From positions 62,001-126,000 of the forward strand of contig UPZA01000006.1 in NCBI GenBank assembly GCA_900538575.1: a stretch of 64,000 nucleotides of DNA, given 5' to 3'. The position numbers and the translations under genes were made by a program. This document shows positions 1 through 8,842 of this stretch, piece by piece (within the stretch, counting starts at the first letter, position 1; every line of letters begins with the position of its first letter). This stretch comes from an uncultured Ruminococcus sp. GTDB lineage: Bacteria > Bacillota > Clostridia > Oscillospirales > Ruminococcaceae. Under the pieces are notes generated by a model. It made no database searches, was not told the origin of the DNA, and saw nothing but the letters and a program-made list of their open reading frames with translations.

Positions 1-392
1 AGAATACTAATATATTTGTAGGGGAGGGTAATTACAGTTGAATAGCTGTTTATCATAAATAAATAAGAATTAGTTAAAATTCCTCTTAGCCGGCTTAATT
101 CATCGCATTCCTGCTCTGACATATATTGCTTAAGATTTTTTTGCTTTACTGATTTTTCATGATCGCTGTTATTTCTTTTTTCTGAAAGCTTATAAAACTT
201 TTCTTCAAGCTCTTTGAATCTATACATTGGTATACAAATCAGCTCCCGATTTGTCATACCGGGATAAATAACATACGGACCTGGATTCAAACCAAATTGT
301 TTAGCTGACAGTCTGAAGCTGAAAAATTCTTTTTTATTTTTTAATCCGTCCTTAGAAGCAATAGTGTCAAAATCTATATTAAAATAGTTCAT
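1..392 (-). CDS. Unknown protein, partial (C-terminus outside window)
   Basis: An open frame of 130 codons starts at an ATG at 390-392 and runs off the left edge without a stop. A strong ribosome site (GGAGGATTAAT) precedes the ATG and a consensus-like promoter lies 40-70 bases upstream. The protein begins MNYFNIDFDT and has a middle section rich in Lys and Glu (KELEEKFYKLSEKR-like, about residues 65-95) that is probably helical. I see no signal peptide, membrane segment or catalytic motif. I do not recognise the family. Coding status rests on frame length, start signal and promoter, which are all good. Confidence 0.75.
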   Translation of the reverse strand, partial: MNYFNIDFDTIASKDGLKNKKEFFSFRLSAKQFGLNPGPYVIYPGMTNRELICIPMYRFKELEEKFYKLSEKRNNSDHEKSVKQKNLKQYMSEQECDELSRLRGILTNSYLFMINSYSTVITLPYKYISI

Positions 393-432
393 ATTAATCC
401 TCCAGTCTGATAGTATGCATCTTACTAATTAT

Positions 433-461
433 ATAATAGCAGTTAATTCGATGTTTTTCAA
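433..461 (-). promoter_or_regulatory. Promoter of the partial left-edge gene
   Basis: Read on the minus strand: TTGAAA (456-461), a 17-base spacer and TATTAT (433-438). It points at the gene starting at 392. The remaining AT-rich bases between 462 and 610 hold nothing else I can support. Confidence 0.6.
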
Positions 462-610
462 GTAGAAATCACAAAAAATATAAAATTTTTTGATTTTTCC
501 TTCACAGTATGTGCGGACAATATAAAATCTTTTCTTAATATAATATTATAGCATTAAATTACTGTAATGTCAAATTTTCGACAATCGGCAGATAAAATAT
601 TTTTATTTTA

Positions 611-639
611 TTGAAATTTCAGAAAAAAAGTGGTAAAAT
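611..639 (+). promoter_or_regulatory. Promoter of tex
   Basis: TTGAAA (611-616), a 17-base spacer and TAAAAT (634-639) preceded by an extended TGg, 34 bases upstream of the tex start codon. Confidence 0.65.
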
Positions 640-673
640 GAATATAATTAATAAATAGGATAGGGAATTAATA

Positions 674-2821
674 ATGGAAATCAATAAAATTTTAGCTGAA
701 GAATTTAAACTTAGACAGGAACAGGTGGTTAATACAGTTGCTTTGATTGACGACGGAAAGACAATTCCGTTTATCGCCAGATACCGTAAAGAGCTAACCG
801 GTTCACTTGACGATCAGATTTTAAGAGAGCTGTCGGACAGACTGACATATCTGCGGAATCTTGAAATCAGAAAAAGTGAAGTCAGCTCTTCAATTGCCGA
901 ACAGGGAAAATTGACTGAGGAAATCAGTTCGGCTCTTGATAAAGCTGAAACCCTTGTCGAGGTAGAAGATATATACCGTCCGTTTAAGCCGAAAAGAAAA
1001 ACAAGAGCAAGTATTGCGAGAGAAAAGGGACTGGAAGTTCTTGCAGATTTAATCGGTAGACAAGATGATAAATTAGATTTACATAATGAATCTCAGAAAT
1101 TTATAAATGTTGAAAACGGTTTGGAAACAGAAGAAGAAGTAATTCAAGGAGCTTCTGATATAATAGCAGAAAACGTATCGGACGACGCAGAGCTGCGAAA
1201 GAGTATAAGAAAGCTTTATGAAAAGGCTGCTAAGATCGAGTCAAGGGCTTCGGATGAAAATGCCGAAACTGTATATCAGAATTATTATGAATTCTGTGAG
1301 CCGGTTTCAAAAATAGCAGATCATAGAATACTTGCCTTGGACCGCGGTGAAAAGGAAGGAGCTCTCAAGGTTTCTGTATCTATAGATGAGGAGTTTTGCT
1401 TTTCGATTGCTGAAAGGAAGTATGTAATAAACAATACTGATAGCGGAAATATCGTTAAGGCAGCGGTACAGGATAGCTGTAAGCGTCTTATAATGCCGTC
1501 GGTAGAGCGCGAAATAAGAGCTGAGCTTACAGCAAGAGCCGCTGAAGGAGCTATTAAAGTATTTTCATCAAATCTAAGACAGCTTCTTTTGCAGCCGCCG
1601 ATAAAAAACAGCGTAACATTAGGACTTGATCCGGCCTACAGAACAGGGTGTAAAATTGCGGTGGTAGATAGTATTGGAAAGGTTCTTGACACGACTGTGA
1701 TTTATCCTACGCCTCCTCAGAAAAAAATTGAAGAGGCTAAAACTAAGCTAAAGAAACTTATAACAAAGTACGGAGTAACCACAATTGCTATAGGTAACGG
1801 AACAGCTTCAAGAGAAAGCGAAGAATTTGTTGCCGAGCTTATAAAGGAAATACCTCAGAATGTAAGCTATATGGTAGTAAGCGAGGCGGGAGCGTCGGTT
1901 TATTCCGCTTCAAAGCTTGCGGCCGAGGAATTTCCCGAGTATGACGTTTCACTAAGAAGCGCGGTTTCAATTGCAAGACGTCTGCAGGATCCATTGGCGG
2001 AGCTTGTTAAAATTGATCCTAAAGCGATTGGAGTCGGTCAATATCAGCATGATATGCCGAAAGCAAGAATGAACGAAGCGTTGTCCGGGGTTGTTGAGGA
2101 TTGCGTAAATTCTGTCGGCGTTGATCTTAATACGGCGTCGTATTCTTTGCTAGCATATATTTCCGGAATAAATTCTTCCGTTGCAAAAAATATAGTAAAA
2201 TACCGTGAAGAAAACGGTGCGTTCACAGACAGAAAGCAGCTGTTAAAGGTACCTAAACTTGGGAAAAAGGCTTTTGAGCAGTGCGCGGGATTTCTTCGTG
2301 TAAGGGACGGTAAAAATCCTCTTGATAATACGGCTGTACATCCTGAAAGCTATGAAGCGGCAAAAGAGCTTATGAATGAATGCGGATTCAAGCTGTCGGA
2401 TATTGGAACGCCTGAAATTCGTATGATTAATGAAAATGTAAAGGCTTTAGATAAAAAATTAATCTGCGAGAAGCTGGGGATAGGTATGCCTACGCTTGCA
2501 GATATTGTAGAGGAATTGCAAAAGCCGGGCAGAGATCCCCGCGACGAACTGCCTCCGCCGTTAATGAGAAGCGGAGATATTATGGAAATCAAGGATTTGA
2601 AGCCCGGAATGGAACTGTCGGGAACTGTTCGTAATGTTATAGACTTCGGAGTCTTTGTTGATATAGGCGTTCATGAGGACGGACTTGTACATATTTCGCA
2701 GATTTGCGATAGATTTATAAAGCATCCTCTTGAAGCGGTAAAAGTCGGCCAGGTTGTTAAGGTAAAGGTAATTGACGTTGACGTTAAGCGAAAAAGAATT
2801 TCATTAACTATGAAAATATAG
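674..2821 (+). CDS. tex: Tex-type RNA-binding transcription accessory protein
   Basis: This is a 715-residue Tex/YhgF protein, the usual length for the family. An N-terminal helical region is followed by the conserved RPFKPKRKTRA stretch near residue 103. A YqgF-like RNase H fold starts with LGLDPAYRTG near residue 315. A helix-hairpin-helix section (about 480-545) follows, and a single S1 domain (about 637-712) contains DFGVFVDIG and GLVHIS. Tex proteins bind nucleic acid in the cytoplasm and are linked to transcription; the exact role in this organism is not known. The ribosome site is weak (GATAGGGAA), but the ATG is the only reasonable start. It has its own promoter and is followed 11 bases later by a methyltransferase relic. 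Confidence 0.95.
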   Translation: MEINKILAEEFKLRQEQVVNTVALIDDGKTIPFIARYRKELTGSLDDQILRELSDRLTYLRNLEIRKSEVSSSIAEQGKLTEEISSALDKAETLVEVEDIYRPFKPKRKTRASIAREKGLEVLADLIGRQDDKLDLHNESQKFINVENGLETEEEVIQGASDIIAENVSDDAELRKSIRKLYEKAAKIESRASDENAETVYQNYYEFCEPVSKIADHRILALDRGEKEGALKVSVSIDEEFCFSIAERKYVINNTDSGNIVKAAVQDSCKRLIMPSVEREIRAELTARAAEGAIKVFSSNLRQLLLQPPIKNSVTLGLDPAYRTGCKIAVVDSIGKVLDTTVIYPTPPQKKIEEAKTKLKKLITKYGVTTIAIGNGTASRESEEFVAELIKEIPQNVSYMVVSEAGASVYSASKLAAEEFPEYDVSLRSAVSIARRLQDPLAELVKIDPKAIGVGQYQHDMPKARMNEALSGVVEDCVNSVGVDLNTASYSLLAYISGINSSVAKNIVKYREENGAFTDRKQLLKVPKLGKKAFEQCAGFLRVRDGKNPLDNTAVHPESYEAAKELMNECGFKLSDIGTPEIRMINENVKALDKKLICEKLGIGMPTLADIVEELQKPGRDPRDELPPPLMRSGDIMEIKDLKPGMELSGTVRNVIDFGVFVDIGVHEDGLVHISQICDRFIKHPLEAVKVGQVVKVKVIDVDVKRKRISLTMKI

Positions 2822-2832
2822 GTAATAATGCC

Positions 2833-3039
2833 ATGATAACAAATAAAAAAATAGATAATGGAAGCTCCTTTGATTTTGGAATGGTTTCTCAAGATTATGC
2901 CAGATACCGTGATATTTACCCCAAGTCGTTTTATAATAGAATTTATGAATTGGGTTTTTATCATAAATCTCAGAAGCTATTGGATATTGGAACAGGCTCC
3001 GGCGTTTTTCCCAGAAAAATGTATAAATACGGCTACTGA
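2833..3039 (+). pseudogene. Truncated class I SAM methyltransferase
   Basis: The frame encodes 68 residues. They match the N-terminal part of a class I SAM-dependent methyltransferase: a short lead with DYARYRDIYP, then motif I (LLDIGTGSGVFPRKMYKYG), followed at once by a stop. Family members are normally several times longer, so everything after the first SAM-binding loop is missing. A neighbouring frame continues for about ten codons with TDFNSKKYS, which resembles what should follow motif I after a deletion plus frameshift. The gene lies 11 bases behind tex and ends before a terminator hairpin. I read it as a decayed gene (inference); a short functional product cannot be excluded. Confidence 0.7.
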
Positions 3040-3075
3040 TTTTAATAGTAAAAAATATTCCGTATAAATAAGAAA

Positions 3076-3102
3076 TAACCTCTGCTAACAATGCAGAGGT
3101 TA
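3076..3102. terminator. Terminator between convergent genes
   Basis: A perfect 10-bp stem (TAACCTCTGC / GCAGAGGTTA) with a 7-base loop, flanked by A-rich and T-rich runs on the two sides. It sits between the tex side and the end of the minus-strand xylanase gene and probably serves both directions. Confidence 0.6.
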
Positions 3103-3139
3103 CTTTATTAATATTTGAATTTCATGTATTTAAAATTAG

Positions 3140-6100
3140 TTATGTAAACTGCCACCAGTCTAATTCAATAGTGTCGCTGAAAATAAAATAAATATCCTGA
3201 TTACCGCTTATATTGTTTACAGGAACGGTTATTTCAGTAAATTTACCGTCTGAATTAGGAATTACAGCATAGCCGATAGCTTTTTCGGTTTCGTTTCCGA
3301 CGCAAATTTTAACGATTGCCTCTTTTTGAGATGAAGCGCAGATAGTCAGACTTTTTGAGCCCTTTGAAAAGTCTGCGCCGAAAACGCTGATCCAGTCGCC
3401 GGATTGTATATCCGTTATAATTGTATCTCCTGTTCCTCTGACGTTTACCCCCGCTTGCCTGCTTATGGTTTCAGCCTGAACCTTTTCATAAGGATTAAGC
3501 GACTTTAATTGCGGTATTCCTTTCATGTCGCCGATTACGGAATTGAAAGAAATTCCGTTCATGGTTATTTTATTAACCTGAGGGCTTCTGTAATTTCCTG
3601 TGATACCCATTGCGGCTTCAACCGCTCTTGCATGATAAAATAAGTAAAGCTCACTGTTGAGTTCAACAATAGAATGATGGTTGTTGCCGTAGAGACCAAA
3701 AAAGTTTCCCTGATTTTTAAACAGTTCTCCTCCGTAAGTAAACGGTCCCATAGGGCTGTCGCTTATCATATACTGAATAGCTCCGCTTGACATTCCATAG
3801 GAATTTCCAGTTGTATTCCAATTTGAACAGTAAGTATAATAATACTTGTTTCCTATTTTGTTTATTCCTGAATCTTCAAATAAATATGGAACATCGATAG
3901 TCTGCGGATCGCCTGCGAGGCTTATCATATCGTTTCCCAGCTTTACTACCCGCGCCGTGCCTGGATTTTCTGTTTTTCCGTCAGGTACTCCTCCTCCGAA
4001 ATAAAGATATCCGGTTCCGTCGTCATCTACAAGTACGGCCGGATCAAACAACCATGTAACGTTGGAGCAGTTAGGCGTAGAACGCGTAATTAATCCTTTG
4101 CCTAAAGGGTCTGTCCAGGGGCCTGTAGGACTGTCCGCTGTCAGTACGCTTACTCCGTTTCCTCCGTTACAGAAATATAGAAAGAATTTTTCTTTACCGT
4201 TAATTGTCTTGTGCGCGGCACACGGCGCCCAAGAATTTATCGCCCAGGAAGCCGCGCCGCTTGAGCCTGCAACCTGTATCGCTCCGTGGTCTGTCCAATT
4301 TACCATGTCGTCGGAGGAAATGCAGTTTATCTGATTTATCTGACCGTATGTATTTTCTATAACTGAACCTCCGTTGTCATACTCAATAATGTCGTTTGTT
4401 GAGTAAACATAAACCCGTCCGTTATACTCCATGACGCCGGGATCTGCACCGAAACGCTGAGTATACAGAGGATTATTTTCACCGCTTTTTTTATAGGAAG
4501 ATGTCAAATTAATATTTGAAAAAAGCTGTTCCATTGCCGCGGTATCAGTAATCTTTTCTTCAACGGGGAATTCAGTAATTTTGCACAGCAGAAAATCCTC
4601 AATCAAAGATATATCGTTTTCATCGAATATGCCGTTCTGATTTACATCTGCACATATCTGCGACGATTTACTTGAAAAACCGTTAGTATATCCCCGCTTT
4701 GCAATTATAAGATCAAACGCATTGATAATCCCGTCTGAATTTATATCTCCGAGTATGATTTCCTTAGAACCTGCCCCCATAATAGACGTGCCTTCTACAG
4801 CTCCTATCGCTTCATCTATATAGAAATTATTAGCGCTGTCGGCGGTTTCAACATAAATATACATATTTGAAGCGTCTGCCGGAATTTGATAATTCTTATT
4901 GGTAAGCTGTACCCATTCGCTCTGTATCGCAATAGCTTCTGAAATAGTGGAATAGCATGTATTGCCGTTGCTGTCAGTATATTGCAGCTTCATATAAAAC
5001 TTTTCCGTGGAATCTCCGTCAAAATATATTGCGTTTACGCTGAAGCTGTATATGCTGCCGGGAATAAAGGCGGCGGTATTAAGTTTTTTCTGGGCGCCGT
5101 TCCAGGCTTCTGTACGATTTTGTATAAGCAGAGCTTCGCTGCCAACGTAGGCTGTGCGGCCGCTTGTCATAATATCGGCGCTGCCTCTGCCGCTCCAATT
5201 GAATGTATTACCTTCAAATGTGTCATAAAAATACCAGCCATATTCATTTGGCTCAATTTTTTCATTATAATTGCTGCCATCACCCCATTCGGATTCCGGA
5301 ATCATATTGGTTAGAGTTGTATATGCGAGCTTCGGCTGGTTATTTACATCGTAAAGAAGAGGAGCATTTTCTGATTTTATCCATGTGTTCGCGTCATTCG
5401 GTCCCCAAATGCAGACAGCGGTTACTCTGCCTGATGAAGCGGGATTTTTGTTCCAGTCCATAGCCGCCTGAAAAATGGACTTGTACTTATCTGCTTGTTC
5501 CTGCAAGGTATATTTGCCGTTTTCCGTGCTTATATCAAGCTCGGTAATCTGCACATCGCATCCAATGGAGAGATACTTCTTCATAGCTGTGATGTAGGAA
5601 TCTGTTCCTGCAAAGCCTGTTGCGTTTGCCGGAACATGAGACTGCATTCCCACGCCGTCGAGGAGTCCTTTTTCATAGAGATCCTTGCACATATTGTAAA
5701 TACAGTCGCGCTTGTGATCCCAATATTCATTGTAATCATTATAATAAAGATCGCAACCCTCCGGAGCATATTTTCTTGCGTAAGTAAACGCTTTTTCCAC
5801 AAAGCTGTTGTCTCCGTAAACTGAAACCCAGGCAGATGTGCCGCTTGTAACATTATTGTCGCCGGCTTCTCTCGCGCCTCCGTAATTAGCGGTTCTGTTG
5901 CTGTCGTCGCTGACGGCTTCGTTTACAACGTCATATGCATAGAGATTCAGAGAAGGATACTGCGTTTCAATGGCATTGAACATATTTTTGATGTAGCTTT
6001 CCAGTCTTTGATCCATTACAGAGGATGAAACCCATGCACCGTTTGCATTATAATTTTCCTTAAAGAACCAGGAAGGCGTCTGACTGTGCCATACAAAGGC

Positions 6101-6919
6101 GTGACCACGCATTGCAATATTATTATTAACGCAGAAATCAATGATGGCGGCAGCGTTATTTAATGATACGCCGACGTTTGTTCCGTTGCATTGACTTTGT
6201 ACGAGCGTTGCGTCCGGTTTCATTTCATTTTCACACTCAATGCTGTTATAATCCTTTAAAATATTTGCTGTAATTGCAGAATTGGCAACAGTTGATCCGT
6301 TTAAAATATTTCCTACTCTGAAATAGTCGGCAAACTCGTCCTTGAGACCTTTTTCTGCCGACGCCGCATAAACTGTATTCAAGTTTTCCTTTGAGGTAAC
6401 GTATACTTCGTCAAAGGTAAAATCATTTGTTGAATCGGTTGATATTGTAAGCCTGAATTCATAGCTGTTTTCAGGAGCCATATAGTCGGCGGAAAGCTCT
6501 GACCATTTTCCGGAATCACATTCCTCAGATGAAAGTAAAACAGTTTCTTCTTTATCAGTTTCCGAATCAATATATGTAAGAGTAAATCTAAATGTTTCGC
6601 TGGTCTCGCTGATAACCTGTATACTGTAATGATAATTAACTCCGCCCTCCAGGTAAAACCCCTTTGAAGAGCTTGCGCCGTCAGTCGGGTTAGTTCTGTC
6701 CGATACCGTCATGCCTCTTGAGCCGTTATATCCGGCAAAACTGTCTGCCGAAAGCTTTACCGTATCCGTACTGCCGTGCCATCCGTCATAATTTGTTTCA
6801 AAATCGTCGCTTACAAGCGTTACCGCGGTTACGTATTCTTGATTTGCAGGAAAATATGATATAATTCCTGAACAGCACAAGGCAGCGGTTATCGCAGAAA
6901 ATAGCTTTTTAATTTTCAT
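3140..6919 (-). CDS. Secreted modular GH10 xylanase - dockerin - GH43 - CBM6-like enzyme
   Basis: A 1259-residue exported hemicellulase. Domain order: signal peptide (1 to about 31), CBM22-like module (35-175), GH10 (190-545), a second CBM22-like module (about 560-710), type I dockerin (about 722-782), GH43 (812-1130), and a CBM6-like module (1140-1259). In GH10 the acid/base Glu334 lies in DVVNEAV and the nucleophile Glu460 in ITELDIS. The dockerin shows two Ca-binding repeats (GDINSDG and ADVNQNG). GH43 starts with the expected ADPGV aspartate near 826. The GH10 half should cut xylan; the GH43 half is probably an arabinofuranosidase or xylosidase (family-level inference). A GGAGGAG ribosome site supports the start. 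It is divergent from an AraC regulator, its likely controller. The dockerin implies attachment to a cohesin scaffold encoded elsewhere. Confidence 0.93.
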   Translation of the reverse strand: MKIKKLFSAITAALCCSGIISYFPANQEYVTAVTLVSDDFETNYDGWHGSTDTVKLSADSFAGYNGSRGMTVSDRTNPTDGASSSKGFYLEGGVNYHYSIQVISETSETFRFTLTYIDSETDKEETVLLSSEECDSGKWSELSADYMAPENSYEFRLTISTDSTNDFTFDEVYVTSKENLNTVYAASAEKGLKDEFADYFRVGNILNGSTVANSAITANILKDYNSIECENEMKPDATLVQSQCNGTNVGVSLNNAAAIIDFCVNNNIAMRGHAFVWHSQTPSWFFKENYNANGAWVSSSVMDQRLESYIKNMFNAIETQYPSLNLYAYDVVNEAVSDDSNRTANYGGAREAGDNNVTSGTSAWVSVYGDNSFVEKAFTYARKYAPEGCDLYYNDYNEYWDHKRDCIYNMCKDLYEKGLLDGVGMQSHVPANATGFAGTDSYITAMKKYLSIGCDVQITELDISTENGKYTLQEQADKYKSIFQAAMDWNKNPASSGRVTAVCIWGPNDANTWIKSENAPLLYDVNNQPKLAYTTLTNMIPESEWGDGSNYNEKIEPNEYGWYFYDTFEGNTFNWSGRGSADIMTSGRTAYVGSEALLIQNRTEAWNGAQKKLNTAAFIPGSIYSFSVNAIYFDGDSTEKFYMKLQYTDSNGNTCYSTISEAIAIQSEWVQLTNKNYQIPADASNMYIYVETADSANNFYIDEAIGAVEGTSIMGAGSKEIILGDINSDGIINAFDLIIAKRGYTNGFSSKSSQICADVNQNGIFDENDISLIEDFLLCKITEFPVEEKITDTAAMEQLFSNINLTSSYKKSGENNPLYTQRFGADPGVMEYNGRVYVYSTNDIIEYDNGGSVIENTYGQINQINCISSDDMVNWTDHGAIQVAGSSGAASWAINSWAPCAAHKTINGKEKFFLYFCNGGNGVSVLTADSPTGPWTDPLGKGLITRSTPNCSNVTWLFDPAVLVDDDGTGYLYFGGGVPDGKTENPGTARVVKLGNDMISLAGDPQTIDVPYLFEDSGINKIGNKYYYTYCSNWNTTGNSYGMSSGAIQYMISDSPMGPFTYGGELFKNQGNFFGLYGNNHHSIVELNSELYLFYHARAVEAAMGITGNYRSPQVNKITMNGISFNSVIGDMKGIPQLKSLNPYEKVQAETISRQAGVNVRGTGDTIITDIQSGDWISVFGADFSKGSKSLTICASSQKEAIVKICVGNETEKAIGYAVIPNSDGKFTEITVPVNNISGNQDIYFIFSDTIELDWWQFT

Positions 6920-6965
6920 AATTCTCCTCCTCTGTTTTGGATAATTTTCATAAAATTATAGTAAA

Positions 6966-6994
6966 ATTGTAAATTATTTATATGATAATGTCAA
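6966..6994 (-). promoter_or_regulatory. Promoter of the xylanase gene
   Basis: On the minus strand: TTGACA (6989-6994), a 17-base spacer and TACAAT (6966-6971). It lies 47 bases before the xylanase start, in the 210-base divergent region shared with the AraC gene. Confidence 0.6.
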
Positions 6995-7069
6995 TACATA
7001 AACATGCTGTTTTAATTGTACTTTTGTGCTGATATAAAATGAAATTTACAAAATATATATGAAATGTGA

Positions 7070-7099
7070 TTGACAGGGAATTACATTTTATGCTATATT
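7070..7099 (+). promoter_or_regulatory. Promoter of the AraC-type regulator
   Basis: TTGACA (7070-7075), an 18-base spacer and TATATT (7094-7099) with an extended TGc. It drives the AraC gene at 7130. Confidence 0.6.
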
Positions 7100-7129
7100 T
7101 AAAATAAATGAATTGAGGGGCGCGTTATT

Positions 7130-7933
7130 ATGAGAATGGACGAAATAGGTTATCATCACAGACACGACAGATCATTTTATATTGATCGGCCTAATGGAGC
7201 CGGCGATTGGCTTTTGCTGATCGTAAAATCTCCCGCTTATTTTCGAATAAACGGCGTAGATATCCGTACTCCTGCAAAGTCTTTTATCATATATACTCCT
7301 GAATATCCGGAGTATTATTATCCGGATTGCGACGAATACTATGACGACTGGATTCATTTCGGTCCCGACGACGATGAACTGTCTCTGATAGAGAGCCTTG
7401 ACATTCCGCTGAACAAGCCGGTCGCTGTTTCTGATATAACAGATATTTCAGCAATTGTAAGAAATATGTGCTATGAACAGTATTCAGCTAATATAAACCG
7501 CAAATTTTCAGTAGATTTATATTTTAAACTGCTTCTTTACAAGCTGAATGAAAAGATAATTTATAAAACAGACAGCGTAAAAGTTAATGACAGTGTACAT
7601 TTTGAAAAACTACTGTGGATTCGCGAGTCAATTTATCGCTGGCCGGGCAGGGAATGGACTTTAGATGAAATGGCAAAGGAACTCTCTCTTAGCCGTTCAC
7701 GTTTTCAGCATCTGTATTCAGATACCTTTGGAAAAAGCGTTAGTCAGGATTTGATCCAAAGCCGTATTGAAAAGGCTTCGGATATGCTCAGAAAATCCGA
7801 TCTTACATTAAAGGATATATCGTCTATTTGCGGATATAACAGTGTATCTTACTTTATTAGACAATTTAAAAATGAAACTGGTAAAACTCCGTCAGAATAT
7901 CGTGGGTTGCCGGAAAATTGCGACTGCGAATGA
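7130..7933 (+). CDS. AraC/XylS-family transcription regulator
   Basis: The protein has 267 residues. The N-terminal half (about 10-125) is a cupin-like AraC ligand-binding domain. The C-terminal part (about 160-260) has the two helix-turn-helix motifs of the family, including the MAKELSLSRSRFQHLY helix region and the closing DISSICGYNSVSYFIRQF signature with TPSEYR. GAGGGG nine bases upstream supports the ATG. The gene is divergent from the GH10/GH43 enzyme and shares its 210-base control region, so sensing of a plant-polysaccharide sugar and control of that enzyme is the simplest reading (inference). The exact ligand cannot be read from the sequence. The 237 bases after its stop hold no convincing gene before the tRNA. 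Confidence 0.92.
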   Translation: MRMDEIGYHHRHDRSFYIDRPNGAGDWLLLIVKSPAYFRINGVDIRTPAKSFIIYTPEYPEYYYPDCDEYYDDWIHFGPDDDELSLIESLDIPLNKPVAVSDITDISAIVRNMCYEQYSANINRKFSVDLYFKLLLYKLNEKIIYKTDSVKVNDSVHFEKLLWIRESIYRWPGREWTLDEMAKELSLSRSRFQHLYSDTFGKSVSQDLIQSRIEKASDMLRKSDLTLKDISSICGYNSVSYFIRQFKNETGKTPSEYRGLPENCDCE

Positions 7934-8098
7934 AAAATATAAGATAAATATTGATGTGGGGGAGGGAAATATTGGAATGATTATTGATCGATCTAAACGT
8001 TTGAGGTTTATAAATCATACTTCACTTACTGTTAAATATATTTAACTCTTTTGAAAATTTATTTTGAAATTAAAATTTATGATTATATTGATGACCTA

Positions 8099-8127
8099 TT
8101 GACTTATTTTAATTTTTGTGGTAAAAT
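8099..8127 (+). promoter_or_regulatory. Promoter of tRNA-Thr
   Basis: TTGACT (8099-8104), a 17-base spacer and TAAAAT (8122-8127) with extended TGg, 43 bases before the tRNA. The lipoprotein gene downstream may be read from it too. Confidence 0.6.
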
Positions 8128-8170
8128 TATAATGTTATTTGAGAAGATTAATGCTTGAATAATTTTATTT

Positions 8171-8246
8171 GCTAGTATGGCTCAGATGGTAGAGCAGCGC
8201 ATTCGTAATGCGCAGGTCGTCGGTTCGAGTCCGACTACTAGCTCCA
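8171..8246 (+). tRNA. tRNA-Thr (anticodon CGU)
   Basis: A complete 76-base cloverleaf. The acceptor stem is GCTAGTA / TACTAGC, the D-arm GCTC/GAGC, the anticodon stem GCGCA/TGCGC with loop TTCGTAA (anticodon CGT, reading ACG), and the T-arm GTCGG/CCGAC with TTCGAGT. The discriminator is T and the CCA end is encoded. All stems pair without mismatch. Confidence 0.95.
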
Positions 8247-8319
8247 TGCGTTATGCGTAACGTTTGTGTGTATTTTATACATACGGCGTTACTTTTCTTT
8301 AATCGGAGGATTTAAAAAT

Positions 8320-8814
8320 ATGATCTCATTATTTAAAAAGTCTTTTGCTTGTATTCTTAGCTGTGTTATGCTGACGGCAGCAGCTTGCGGTAATAAGAAA
8401 GCGGAAGAAAAAGGGGATTATTTAACTGGGAATAAATGGGAAACAACAAGCGGTATGCTTTTGGAGCTTAGCGATGACAGTAGCTTTAAATGGTTTAAAA
8501 GTAAGTCTGAACGTGATGATAATTATTATTCCGGAGAGTATACATTAAAAAGCGGTCAGGACGCTATTGATTTCCTTGAGGAAAGTCATGGACTTCCAGA
8601 GGAAAGTCAGCGTTCAGCGCTTGTCCAGTTTGCTATTGAAGAGGACGGCTATTATGCGCTTGTCATGAATAATAAAGAGTGCATTGAAGGCGGAAGCAAT
8701 ACTTTGGAAGAAGAAAACGAAGTGGTTTATTACGGCTATTATTTGCCGGATTATGAAACCTTAAAGCTTTATAATTTGGAAAACCTTAATACTTATGAAT
8801 TTACAAAAATGTAA
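8320..8814 (+). CDS. Putative lipoprotein of unknown function
   Basis: A 164-residue protein with a lipoprotein-type signal sequence: KK near the N-terminus, a hydrophobic stretch, and a cysteine at residue 23 in LTAAACG. The mature part is acidic, with the pattern W-E-T-T-S-G followed by a predicted beta-rich region, and resembles no family I can name. I chose the ATG at 8320 because CGGAGGA lies just upstream; a longer in-frame start at 8266 would lose the ribosome site and directly follow the tRNA. The gene lies 73 bases after tRNA-Thr and ends in a strong terminator. Expected location is the outer face of the membrane. Confidence 0.75.
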   Translation: MISLFKKSFACILSCVMLTAAACGNKKAEEKGDYLTGNKWETTSGMLLELSDDSSFKWFKSKSERDDNYYSGEYTLKSGQDAIDFLEESHGLPEESQRSALVQFAIEEDGYYALVMNNKECIEGGSNTLEEENEVVYYGYYLPDYETLKLYNLENLNTYEFTKM

Positions 8815-8818
8815 AAAA

Positions 8819-8842
8819 CCGGTCTTGTGACCGGCTTTTTTT
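8819..8842 (+). terminator. Intrinsic terminator
   Basis: CCGGTC / GACCGG stem with TTGT loop, followed by C and seven Ts (8836-8842). It overlaps the stop codon of the convergent minus-strand lipoprotein gene. Confidence 0.8.

Noticed and set aside
5495..5824. Plus-strand frames opposite the xylanase gene
   Set aside because: They are shadows of the GH10 coding strand with no start signals or recognisable domains.
7842..8045. Plus-strand frame of 67 codons overlapping the end of the AraC gene, and a 22-codon ATG frame at 7977 inside it
   Set aside because: The first overlaps a well-supported gene in another frame. The second has GGGGGAGGG upstream, but it is short, AT-rich, and I see no similarity or promoter of its own.
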